From: Rhytidiadelphus loreus
Lineage: Eukaryota > Streptophyta > Bryopsida > Hypnales > Hylocomiaceae
Length of the DNA: 64,000 bases
NCBI GenBank assembly: GCA_947034895.1
Contig: OX344764.1
Location: forward strand, 71,529,348 to 71,593,347
Direction of reading: 5' to 3'
The notes below the pieces were generated by a model. It made no database searches. It worked only from the letters and a program-made list of their open reading frames with translations, and was not told the DNA's origin. The position numbers and the translations under genes are program-made. Position 1 is the stretch's first letter. Each line of letters starts with the position of its first letter. Positions 21,842 to 33,000 of this stretch are shown one piece after another.

Positions 21842-22090
21842 ACTTGGTTGGTTGGTTTCATATGTCGGTGGTCAACCGACCGGTCCGCGGTTCGATCCTC
21901 GTCGGCCTCATTGACTAGTTCAGGAAACTCGCGGCTTGGCATGCTAGTGAGGCAGGAATAATAGTTGATCCACTATCCCACCCTTGAGCTGTGATGTAAT
22001 AAGATGCAAGACCCCCCAAGATGGTTAACAAGCTTCAGCATTGACCCCCAAACCGTGGTTCTCACCACGATCCCACCTTTTTCTATTAGA
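21842..22090 (+). mobile_element. SINE-like segment with tRNA-related head
   Basis: GGTTCGATCCTC at about 21890 matches the RNA polymerase III B box (GGTTCGANTCC). TGGTTGGTTTC about 35 bases upstream could serve as a weak A box. The GC-richer body then runs to a pyrimidine-rich CACCTTTTTCTATTA. This arrangement fits a tRNA-derived SINE. No cloverleaf with a full acceptor stem can be folded by eye, so it is not annotated as a tRNA gene. A target duplication was not found. Confidence 0.35.
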
Positions 22091-22230
22091 AAATTTCCGT
22101 AATCTTTAAAAGTTTGCGGTTGTTGCCGAAAAAGAGTATAACACCTTTATTAATCCATTCTCATGGTAAAATCCAATGGGAAAAATTCATAGAAGAATAT
22201 CAAAAGGTTAATAATTTTCAAAATAAAAAT

Positions 22231-22899
22231 CTATTGAATTTCTTGTTCCAAAATATTAAGACGCCGCATTCCAATGTTATGGACAAGTTGACAATGAGTA
22301 GATGATGGAAGAGCCTTGATGAAAAGATCAGCAAGATTATCTACTAATGCAATTTTCTTAATGTCAAGTACCTTGTCTGTAATCAAATCATTAGTGTAGG
22401 TGAAATATTTTGGATCAATATGCTTTGTGCAATCATCTTTAATAAAATCTCCTTGCATCTAAGTAACACAAGCACTATTGTCTTTGTATAAAACTATTGA
22501 AGAATTGTTATAAAATAATCCACAATTTGTTCGAATGAACTTGTCAATTGATCTTATTCAGATGCATTCTCAAGATGCTTCATGCAAAACAATAATTTAT
22601 GCATGATTGGATAATGTTGCAATGATTACTTGCTTACTGATTTCCAAGATATCGTAGTTCCATGTCGCAAAAAACATAACCTGTTTGAGATTTGGATGTT
22701 GTAGGATCTGATTTATATCCAACATCAGTATATCCAAGCAATGTTGGATCTCGTGATCGAGTATAGTGTAGTCCCAAATCTCAAGCATGAAAAAACAAAC
22801 TTGTGGCTTGTTGGCTTGAGGATCTCTAGCTAACTTTACAAAAACAAGATGTTTGGAATTCTTTTTCATGTTCATTTTGAAGGTGCTCGAGCTCAACAA
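22231..22899 (-). pseudogene. Ty1/copia polyprotein remnant: RNase H and C-terminal end
   Basis: On the minus strand the copia RNase H block is readable: LLGYTDVGYKSDPTTSKSQT, GYVF, then after a frame shift a KQVIIATLSNHA motif. Further on come a decayed block, DDCTKHIDPKYF, and the typical end VDNLADLFIKALPSSTHCQL followed by IGMRRL. These are standard landmarks of the last part of copia pol, which normally lies just before the 3' LTR. Stops and at least one frameshift separate the two open stretches. I see no clear LTR, integrase or protease nearby, so this is a fragment. Confidence 0.8.
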
Positions 22900-25800
22900 C
22901 GGTTCTCTTAATTAGGATGTTATGAGCATCACTAATCTCCCAAAATTCTGATTTGAGGACACTGACCATACCCAGTCAGTGTATTAATTAGTCCCTGTAA
23001 CGAGTTGCAATCCCAACCCTAACTGGCGCTTTTCAGTTTTGGGGTGCTTTGGTTTGAAGACGGTACCAAGCTCCTCTGAGTTTGATTTTGGATTTTTTGG
23101 CTTCAATGTTTCGCAAACACTCAAATTAGGGGCACTCATCCAGCTTGCCCTTCCACATTTGGTTGCCTTCTCCAACTCATCAATTTGCATCCTCAAGCTC
23201 ACACAATAAACTCTTGTCCCTCTCCCGTAGTGCCTGACCAAATTTCAGCACAACAATGGGTCTCATCAATACATTGAACAGAAAAAACATTTACCAAGTA
23301 CCATGTACAATCTCTACAATGAGTGTCACAATTTTGAGTCTTTTTTGGTTTTCATTTACATTGACAAAGGCCATAAGTTCTAACAACAAATCCAAAATGT
23401 TATCAATACCTAAAACTCATTAAACTGGCAATCCTCTAATTGCCAAAAATGAAACTGCAAGAGGTTCTTCCTTCAAAACTAGAAAAGGTCTTCATTGAAG
23501 TTTTAAACAATTGGAAATTATTTTGCCAATTTAATCAAAAATTGATCCCCAAAATTTGATCATCGATTTTCATTCTATAAAAATTGCATTAGAGTGACAA
23601 TTCCTTACACAAAGCTTTGCAATTCTTGCATGATTGGGATCATGTGAATCTTTTCCTACAATTATAGTGGATTGTAAAATCCCCTAGTCTTATCTATTCT
23701 TATAATTCACTTGTCTAGTCTTTTGAAATTCCAACTTTTGCAGGACCTAAAACAAAGAATAGTCATGGGAGGGACAATTCAACTACTCAACCAATCACTA
23801 AAGATAGTATTTTAATTCAGCTGCTCAACCAATCACTAAAGATAGTATTTTTGAATTGTGTAACTTACGTCCAATTCCACCCGCATCTTAGCCTCTTTGA
23901 AAACTTTTGAACGAAAGCTTCAATGTACTTCAAGAATCACAACAATTCCACCCACCTCCACTTGCCAAGAAGAGTCCATTATACTAATTGCCATCAATAA
24001 AAATAATTCTTCACTATTATAATATCTACCATCAAAAGAAATTGTGCAAAGCTAATTTGTTGTTAGCTATTGTTCTCTCAACCTTTTCTAATTACAAAGT
24101 TTATAATTGCAATTGCATATTCTTTGTATAGGCTCATAATTTCTCATGTAATGTATACATCTGATTGGACAACTTTCACATTTCAAATCAAGTGGAATAC
24201 ATGTGCGTACGTGTGTGTAGAAGCTCATTTGTCCCTTGCAGTAATGACATTACAGAGCTCTCAAGGTTGTGTACTACTGAGAAAAAAACAAGCAACTATA
24301 TTAGGAGAAAAGACTTAGTGTATGTGTATTTCTTTGTACATTATAGTAGTAGCTCACATTTGTAGTAGCAACCTACTCAAACTTCCTTACATTCACAACA
24401 AATGTAAATTTAATCCCCTTTGTCTAGGGCCAAGAAACATGAATGCAAAATTGATAAGTTATCAATATGATTTCAAAGCTTGGGGAGGCATTTGATACAA
24501 CAAACTAATAATAAACTCGCAAAGAAAATCAAATGTTTACTTGCATGGCTTTCTTTGGATTCAGAGGGTGAATTACCATATCTATATCATGTCCATTTAT
24601 GTGCCACTCCAAATATACTTGAAATATGTGGTTTGATTACAAACCTTTACAACTAAGCTCAATTTATATTTCACATGTCAACTGCAATTTTCAACAAGTT
24701 ATCATGATGCTAACAAAAAGTTGTAGAACAACATTAAAAATAATTTTATCTAACATATGCAATTGATCAACAAAGTAATACTTAGTGATCAACAAAAGAA
24801 TTGTCAATATGTTATAATCCTACTTTGTAGTGAAAGAAGTAACCTTCAGTTTGGGCATTATTTTTTTATAAATTGTAGAAATTAGTGGTAATCTAGAATA
24901 AATATTTACAAAATTAGCCTTGAAAAGTTCAAATATAATTAAAATGAATAAAAAATAAGCCTTGTAGTTATGCAATATTTTTCTTGAAATGTTTGAACCA
25001 ATTACATTAGTGATTTTATATAATATAAATGTGTATTGCAAACAAAAAGAAAAATAAATTTTCTTTTCAATCCATTATGTGCTTTGATTTGTAAGAAACT
25101 TATCTTTTTTCTATAGTATTATTGTATTATTGGTAATTGTGTTATAAAGGATTGAATATAGAATTTATCTTCAATTCATAATGAAGTTTCTATAATAATG
25201 ATTCCCATGTCGATTTAAAATTTATAGAAATTAAAGTTGATTGACATCAACAAAACCCTAACCTATGCAATGTCAATGATAAATTGTCAAAATGTAGATG
25301 TTTAGCTACATAGATTTTCAAGCTACTTACTAGAGGCTTACCTAATAACTTCATCAACAATGCTTCCAACTTTGTGACTGGCAATATCATTTTTTATTAC
25401 TATATTCATTGATGCAAAAAACACAAATTGTAACATATCTTTTTCATTAATTATATTTGACTCTTGGTCATAAAATTAATTGCCCTATGAATTTTGATCA
25501 ATGGGCATCAATTGTAAGTTTGGTAATAAGATTTTTACTTATACAATTGTTTATGATATACAAATACTCTTATGCAATTAGCACATTTAAGTCCATATCT
25601 ATTAGAATTATATATTGAAAAAGCAATAGAATTTTCTTGAATATTTTAAATTAGATGTCAATAGAAATGCAAAGCAAAAGAAACACTTTAATTTCTTCTT
25701 TTTTATGCCACTTCAAGTCAAATTTCACTTAGAACACCTAATGATAGTGGCCAAACAATTCAATCTTCCAAAAAATATGAAATTTGAGAAATCATATGGT

Positions 25801-28800
25801 TTTGAAGTTTTTTGGATTTTATTTATTGAAAAATATAAATGACAAGATTTCATCCAAATTTTGAATCAATGAGCTTGGCTTCTAGTTCTAAGAAAAAACT
25901 ATAGTAAATTAAAAGATTTTTGAATAATTTATTTTGTAAATTATGGCACCATTAGTAGTTAAAGAATTTATTAGGTAGGCCAAAACATTAAGCATGCTTT
26001 AGAGCTTGTAAATATTTGTCATTGCTTTTAAAGTTTTGAAATTTCAATTAGATAATAACAACGAAATGTGGATTTTATTTAAATAAGACTAAGTTGAGAA
26101 CTTTAGACAACATTATAGGACGATAAATTATAGAAGTCAACTTAAGCATGATGAAATTCAAAGTCATCTCCAGTGATCTCTAGGTCTTTTCCAATGGCAT
26201 TATAAGTTGTAAGAAGGGCAAAATAGGGGCTTTATTTTGGGTTTAATTCTCATTTTATTTCATGATTTTTAATTGCTAGTTGCTCATGGACTTTTGGTCA
26301 ATTGATGTCCTAAAAAAACATTAGAGACTTCTTTATAGTTCATTGGGAAAGCTTCCATCCTTATTTGCAAAGTGCTTACCAATGAGTGCTCTTGGATTTT
26401 TTAAGCAAATGATTTACAATTGTACCAAAAAATATGGCTTCCATGGTCATCAACTTGACATTCTAGGATTTAAGACCACCACTGCTAGCTAATTTTAGAG
26501 CCTATTATGATGCCAACTACAAAACTGGTCAAAGTTACATATTTTAACCTAGATAAATTATTTTTGATGTAAATATCATCAATAAAATTATTTTCTTGTA
26601 TATATTTTTGAAGTGACATTAATCTCATAGGTGGTCTTATTTTCTACATACTTTTTATTAGAATAATTAATACAACTTCATTATCTACTCATGTGCATTG
26701 GATGTTTATGAAAAGTTAAACAAAAATAAAGAAAATATGAACTTTGGTCTATACATAAGATATAAAAGTACCATAAACTATTTTTATTTTTATTTCCTAT
26801 ATTTGAATGAAAGAGCATTTAGTTAGTTTATCTCTATTTTAGCCCCTAAAGGACAAAATCTATGACTGTGAAGTGAAACTCTATTACTTTGTATTTTCCA
26901 TTTTTTCTCTATCTATGAGTGAATTTATTTTATTTTATTTTTCAGAGGTGAAATGACAAGTTCAATATATGTGTATTGTAATATTTTCAAAATTTTATTG
27001 TAAAAATATCAAATTACCATGAATTTTTGAAGAAAAATTGGAGAAAACTCATATCAAATACAAAACATGCTTAAAAAATTTGAAAACTACAAAATAAAAG
27101 AAAAATAAGAATCTTTTTATGTCACTCCATGTTCTGAAATATAGTAATATAATCTCCACTTCAAACTTCAGAAAAATGCTTACATTAGAAGATATTTCAG
27201 GCCTCTGAAAGCTCGTGCGTTCCTCGCTCTGAAATTTGTCTCGACTATATTGGAAATGCTATCAGTTGTGCAGTTCGATATGGTGGAGACTGGGCGACAT
27301 CATTTTTTGGGAATTTTTTTTCAACTTTTTTTTCGTATTTTTAATTTTTTAATTTTAATAAAAGAAAATTATGACCGCGCTGCATTCTTTTACTGTCGCT
27401 AGAACATCATCAAGAACAAGCCTAAATAGGCTCTTTTTTGCCCTCAAATCCCTTTTAATGCTTTAACATCTAACTGCCTAAGCGACCATATATGGTTGCT
27501 TCAAAATTTTAGGCTTGTTTTGGTGTAGGTAATTAAATGCCTTTGACTAGTTTAAATTTTTTTATAGGTAGTATTGAAGGTTAACTATTGGAAGCTTTTA
27601 TTTTTCACTAAAAAATATAAATATTTAATTTTTGAAAGGTCCTCAAAGGCATACATGCACCATCAATGGAAAAGTAAAGCTTGCAAATTTTACTTGATTT
27701 CTTGGCTTTGAGCAAAGCTCGCCAATGTCACTTGATTTGACATCTAAGAAATTGTACTTTTCCATTTGGTTTGAAAATGGTCCCAATGGAAAGAGTAAAG
27801 TGTTTTCATGAATTTCAACATTGAAAATTTAAACTTGCAAGTGTTGATTTGGAGTTGTTTGTGATTTCTACTTATAAAAAAATTGCATTTCATCAATGGC
27901 AAGATGGATTGTGTAATGAGTTTTATAGCTCTTCATTTGAATTCAAGGTTTTTAAAAGTGCTTTTTTAGTGTACTAACACAATTTCTAGTTATTCATGTC
28001 ACCTCCAATCTTCCAAAGCCCTCATATGCAAATTTCTCAAACATTGTGGAGGGGGGCAACATAGTGTAAAATAGGATACACGCATTTGTCTCTTTTATAA
28101 TCTTACGACTCTTATGCAATTTTACACTCAAAATTGGTATGCACCGTAACATTCAAGCTCTTTTAACATCTATATGGTTAGATTTTGAAAAAAACAAAAA
28201 TTTGCTTCATTAGGAATAACTATATGCCCATGCTCTTTTTTCAAAGGAAAAACACAATTGGAAAGGCTTAGGTACTTAGGGGTCAAGAATTTTTTCAAAT
28301 CTTTCAAGCAAAGTAGAAACTAAGCTTCCAAACTTTCATTTTGTTAGTTTTTCACAAAAGAAAAAAAAAACATTTTGAAAGTCAAAATCAAGTCTTAAGG
28401 CAAAAAAACTTCTTTAAAGTATTGAAAGATACTATGGTATATTGTGGACTATTTTATTTGATAAAGTAACTGATATAAAATTTAAAAAACAACTAAAATG
28501 TCTTGAAATTAAATCAATGATGTTGATAGATACAACATCAAGAAAATCGTACATAAAAAAAATTTGGATAAAAGTCATCCAATCTTCAATATAGACAGTG
28601 ATTGATAGACCATCCTTGAAGTTTTTTGTGTCCCATCATTATAAGAAGCCAAAGTTTTTCGATGTCTAGGTTGATAGATTTTAAGATGTTTAAGTTGATA
28701 CTTTTTGATGTTACATTCAATGTCATTGTTGACATAAAAACAAAGGTTGTTAAATTTGACTTACCTAAAATCTGTCAACTTAGACATTGATTGTTATATT

Positions 28801-29252
28801 AAACATCACCTAAAATACTATTTTCCTATGGTGTATGTACAAGAATACTTTTGTTGACTATATGCCTATATTTGGTACAAAATCAAGATAAAGTGATTTA
28901 TGGTATTAGTGATTAATAAAATTAATATGGCTTGTAGAAAAATTTGTGTTAATATTATAATATTTTCTTATAAACAAAATGAACAATTCAATTTCATTAG
29001 TACTTTTCCATATGCATGGATAAAAGTATATAAAATTATTATCTTTTAATAATAATTTATACTATTTAGTCCTATGCACGGAAATAATCATAACCACTAC
29101 ATGCTGACACGGGTTGAAGCTAATCTTCATGGAGTGACCAATATTATGGGATGAAGATACTAGCTCACACAATCTTTCCCAATAAGTACATGACACCTAA
29201 CCCTAAAAAAACACGAGGAAGACATTCCCTAAATTTAGGGTGCATATCAATG
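22900..29252. other. AT-rich intergenic stretch, no gene
   Basis: About 6.3 kb of very AT-rich DNA. Long sections have no open frame above 60 codons. Small items only: a direct repeat of about 47 bp with CTCAACCAATCACTAAAGAT at 23771-23855, and a short inverted repeat at about 28658-28690 and 28762-28793 (GATGTCTAGGTTGATAGATT and its partner). An 85-codon minus-strand frame at 22984-23241 has a protein-like look (QIDELEKATKCGR) but matches nothing I know. No RNA gene was seen. Confidence 0.55.
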
Positions 29253-29382
29253 TAGTCAACCTGTGACCGCGACCCGGCGAAACCACGGTCGTCTTCCTCC
29301 ATTCGATGGAATTCGCACTTGACATCCCAAGTGTAGGGAGGACGAGCTCCTGCGCGGGCTTCCACCTTGGCCACTGAAGGCG

Positions 29383-30044
29383 CGATCCTTCGTCCTATTG
29401 TGATTCTCGCGTCCGTCGAATCGGGAGAAGGATGCTGTGAGCCGCGGGAATCGATTGAGCCTGAAATTGGACAATTTGGCGCTGGGTGCAGGGTCTTCTG
29501 GAGGGTGCGGAGGTGACTGTAATTCGCCAGGTACGTCAGTTCGTGTTATTCATGGACTGTATTTTAGAACTCTTTTCTTACGAGTTCGATTGTGTTTTGT
29601 CGATTTGTTGGGAATGTTTGTGCTATTTGAAGAGTCTCTGTGTAGACTGACTTTGATGTTAGGGTTGTGAGCGAAGCCTAGCTTCCTTTTCGAGTGACAT
29701 ATTGTCGACGTGCAATCGTACTGTATGGTTTCGTTCGCGTATGTTTTTAGAATGGCGTTGACGTGCAGATGGCATCCTCTGTCCTTCCAGGTAGCAGGAA
29801 CGTGCTGCATTGCGAATTGCGAAGGAAGTGTGTAATAGGCATTGTGTGAGACTGAAAATTTGAGCATTGGAACTTTACCATCTCCAGCTTCTGGCGGGAA
29901 AGAAGAGATTGCGGAATCGTTCCTCGAATTTTCGACCTAAAAAGATAGAGTGCAATTCAGCATCGAGGGAGCGAGCTGGATCCCACGCCGGGGGGAGTGG
30001 CCCCTAATCCTCTACTCGCTCGCAGAATTTCGTCGTCCAGTACT
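29383..30044 (+). promoter_or_regulatory. 5' leader and proximal promoter region of V-PPase copy A
   Basis: About 660 bp upstream of the ATG are shared exactly with copy B. A donor (GCCAG|GTACGTCAG, about 29531) and a later acceptor-like CCATCTCCAG (about 29887) suggest a 5' UTR intron. TTTCCCGCC, read on the minus strand at 29893-29901, is a consensus E2F site. No TATA box was recognised. Upstream of about 29253 the sequence is unrelated to that of copy B, so distal control may differ between the copies. Confidence 0.4.
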
Positions 30045-33000
30045 ATGATGGGAATGGACGATGATCACAGGATGGATGTGGAAAGTGCATTGTTGGGATC
30101 CTATCAGGAGAAATCAAAGACCTTCTCGTCGTTGAAAAACAAGCCTTTCTGGGTACGCTCTTCTCGGATCCCACCATGCATCGTAGTTGATACTTTTTAT
30201 CCTCCTCCAGCCGACCGCCATTTGGCTTGATCAATCCATTTGCCCGTGTTGTTAGAAAAGTACCAATTTGTAATGCAGTGATGCTGGCAACTGTTCTTTG
30301 ATACTCCCCTCGAGTGAATATTAATACTCGTGTCTTTTTAGGTTATGATTTTGAGTGATGAGTGAGGGCATTGGTATTTAAGAAATTGGAACTCATTTGA
30401 ATCCCAATGCATTGTGTAAATAGGAGATCTTAATGCCCAACCTGATAACAGAAACTCCACTTTGAAAGCCATTAGCCAATTAGAGTAACTCTCAGAACAG
30501 TTTCCAATTGCTCAAAAAATGTAGGACATGATTCCTTCTCCCTAATGGTACATTTTGTATCCTTGCTCGAGGTTTCTTAAATGAAATACTTCAACTCCTT
30601 TAGATATGGAAGCGGCCATTTTTGGCACTTACGAGTCAGTACTCTAGAAGGGCAAACGTTTACGAGTTTGGGGTTTTCTTTCTTATGAAGCCGTATTTCT
30701 TCCTTGTGAGAGAAACCTTTCTCATAAGGTTTAGTGTAACTTGATATTTGGACGATTGGTGTCGCGAGGAGTTTTTAATCTACCAATATTCCTGTCGATT
30801 GCAGCTTGTGCAGACGGCTCTCCGATTAGACATACGCGTCTACTACGTCCTTGCCCTGCTTACTGTGTTGTCCTTGTTCTACATTGGATCACGGAGCTCT
30901 CCGATCATTTTGTTCGTCTTCATAATATGCACGGGCAGCTTGGTGTATGCGATATACCTTGCAAGTTGGGTGCTTGCAAAGGATGAAGGACCGCCGGAAA
31001 TGAGTGAGGTACCGTGACTATCCTTTTCACGTTTCAAGGTAGAACTGACCAGTGCTTCCGTTGTTTTGCTTTTATGCTTTCATCGGTACCTCGGTCTTTC
31101 AAAGTGTTAATACATGTAGGGTTGAATGGAGTGCTGACCTTTGATTCATCTCGATTTTTCGTAGTATGATGAAGAGTAGTCGGACAGCTTTGTTCTTGCT
31201 AGGTCTATTCAGTCATGTACATGGTTAGCCTGTCGTATTGAGGGAATTTCTCTATGCAGATCTCCGATGCTATTAGAGATGGAGCGGAGGGTTTCTTTCG
31301 CACTCAATATGGGTCGATATCTAGGATGGCAGGAGTTTTGGCCATCGTTATTCTTGGAATTTACATGTTCCGCAAGTCTACACCGGAGCAAGATGCTGCT
31401 GGACTTGAAAAGTAAGCCGATTTCACCATAATAATCATAGGCTAGCCTTGTATCATTTTGAGCGATGAACTTCCAGAAGATGGATCATCAGGATATACAT
31501 TTTGTTTTAGGTTTGAAAGTGGAGCGATCTATTGGCGATGTCAAGTATTTCAGCACTCATGGTTCAGCCATCACACGCGTGATTCTCTTTTAGAATGTCT
31601 TTTGATTATAGCTCCTGTTCTCATTTTACAGGTCAACGTTGGCCTTCATCACGGTGCTATCCTTTCTTCTCGGAGCTGTTTGCTCCGGCATTGCTGGTTA
31701 CATTGGTATGTGGGTGTCGGTACGAGCCAACGTGCGCGTGTCCAGTGCTGCGCGGCGCTCTGCGCGAGAGGCTCTACTGGTCCGTGTTTTTTTATCAGCT
31801 GTTCTTTATTATTAGGTTAATGAGCTGATATGCGTTTTCGATGCATGAGCAGACTTCGGGCTTTCAAATTCTGCTTTTGTATGTCAATCTGCCATCACCG
31901 TAGATTTTTTTCTTGGTGACGTTAGGGCTGGTATCTTGCATTTCTGTTGTTTTAGGGTATCGGGATGGAGGAAAATTTTACCATTTCCTGTAGCACTCAA
32001 AGCACATGCACTAGTTATTTGCAACGTGGATGGCTCACATGATTCACACAAGGTGTATTTGTTGTGGCAATGGCAGGTGGCCGTGCGTGCTGGAGGCTTT
32101 TCTGCTCTTATTGTGGTCGGCATGACTGTCATGGGGGTGGCAGTGCTTTTTGCATCCTTTTATGTCCTCCTGGGTGTTGATACTGTCGGTAACATGAAGA
32201 TGACTGAGTGTGAGTTATCCCCCTTTCTCGTATCCCATTTGTGCACCCCATATTTTGGGTGAAGGGTCGTTGATTGAATTAGGCCAGCCTGTGCAGTCCC
32301 ACTTCCAGCACTTTGATGTCCGTCCCTTGTGACTCGATGTTGTCCTCTGTGTTGTTGCAGTGCCGCTGCTGCTGGTTGGGTATGGTTTTGGTGCTTCCTT
32401 CGTTGCACTCTTTGCACAGTTGGGAGGAGGGATATACACAAAAGCTGCAGACGTAGGTGCTGATCTGGTGGGGAAGGTGGAGCAAGGGATCCCTGAAGAT
32501 GATGCAAGGAATCCTGCCGTAATTGCTGATCTGGTATGCTCCAATTCGTGCTGCTTCACGTCTGTAGACCTTTTCTTAGATAGTTGTGTGAGCCTCGAGC
32601 AGTGTCAGAGGCGGAACTTATTGACATATGATCACCTCTGTTTGTATCCTAGTTCCTGAGGCCTGTACATTGGGGCAGGTCGGAGACAACGTGGGAGATT
32701 GTGCTGCACGTGGTGCCGATCTATTTGAGAGTATTGCAGCTGAAATCATCAGTGCTATGATTCTGGGTGGCACAATGGCCAAACGCTGCAAACTTGACGG
32801 TCAGTTTATATATCTTGGTAGTCTGCGGGCGCTGATGACAATGTTCCCCTCCTCTGTTTTGTAGCGTCCTGGCCTATCAGTGGTCATGCAGCACTGATAT
32901 TTTCTGGGTGACTTTGTTGCAGATCCCTCTGGATTCATCCTCTTTCCCCTTGTTGTACACTCATTTGACTTGGTCGTGTCTGCAATCGGGATTGCTTCCA

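Noticed and set aside
21842..21910. Functional tRNA gene
   Set aside because: A B box is present but no complete cloverleaf or acceptor stem can be folded around it.
22984..23241. 85-codon minus-strand frame as a gene
   Set aside because: It looks somewhat protein-like but has no recognised family, exon partners or regulatory signals; left as unassigned.
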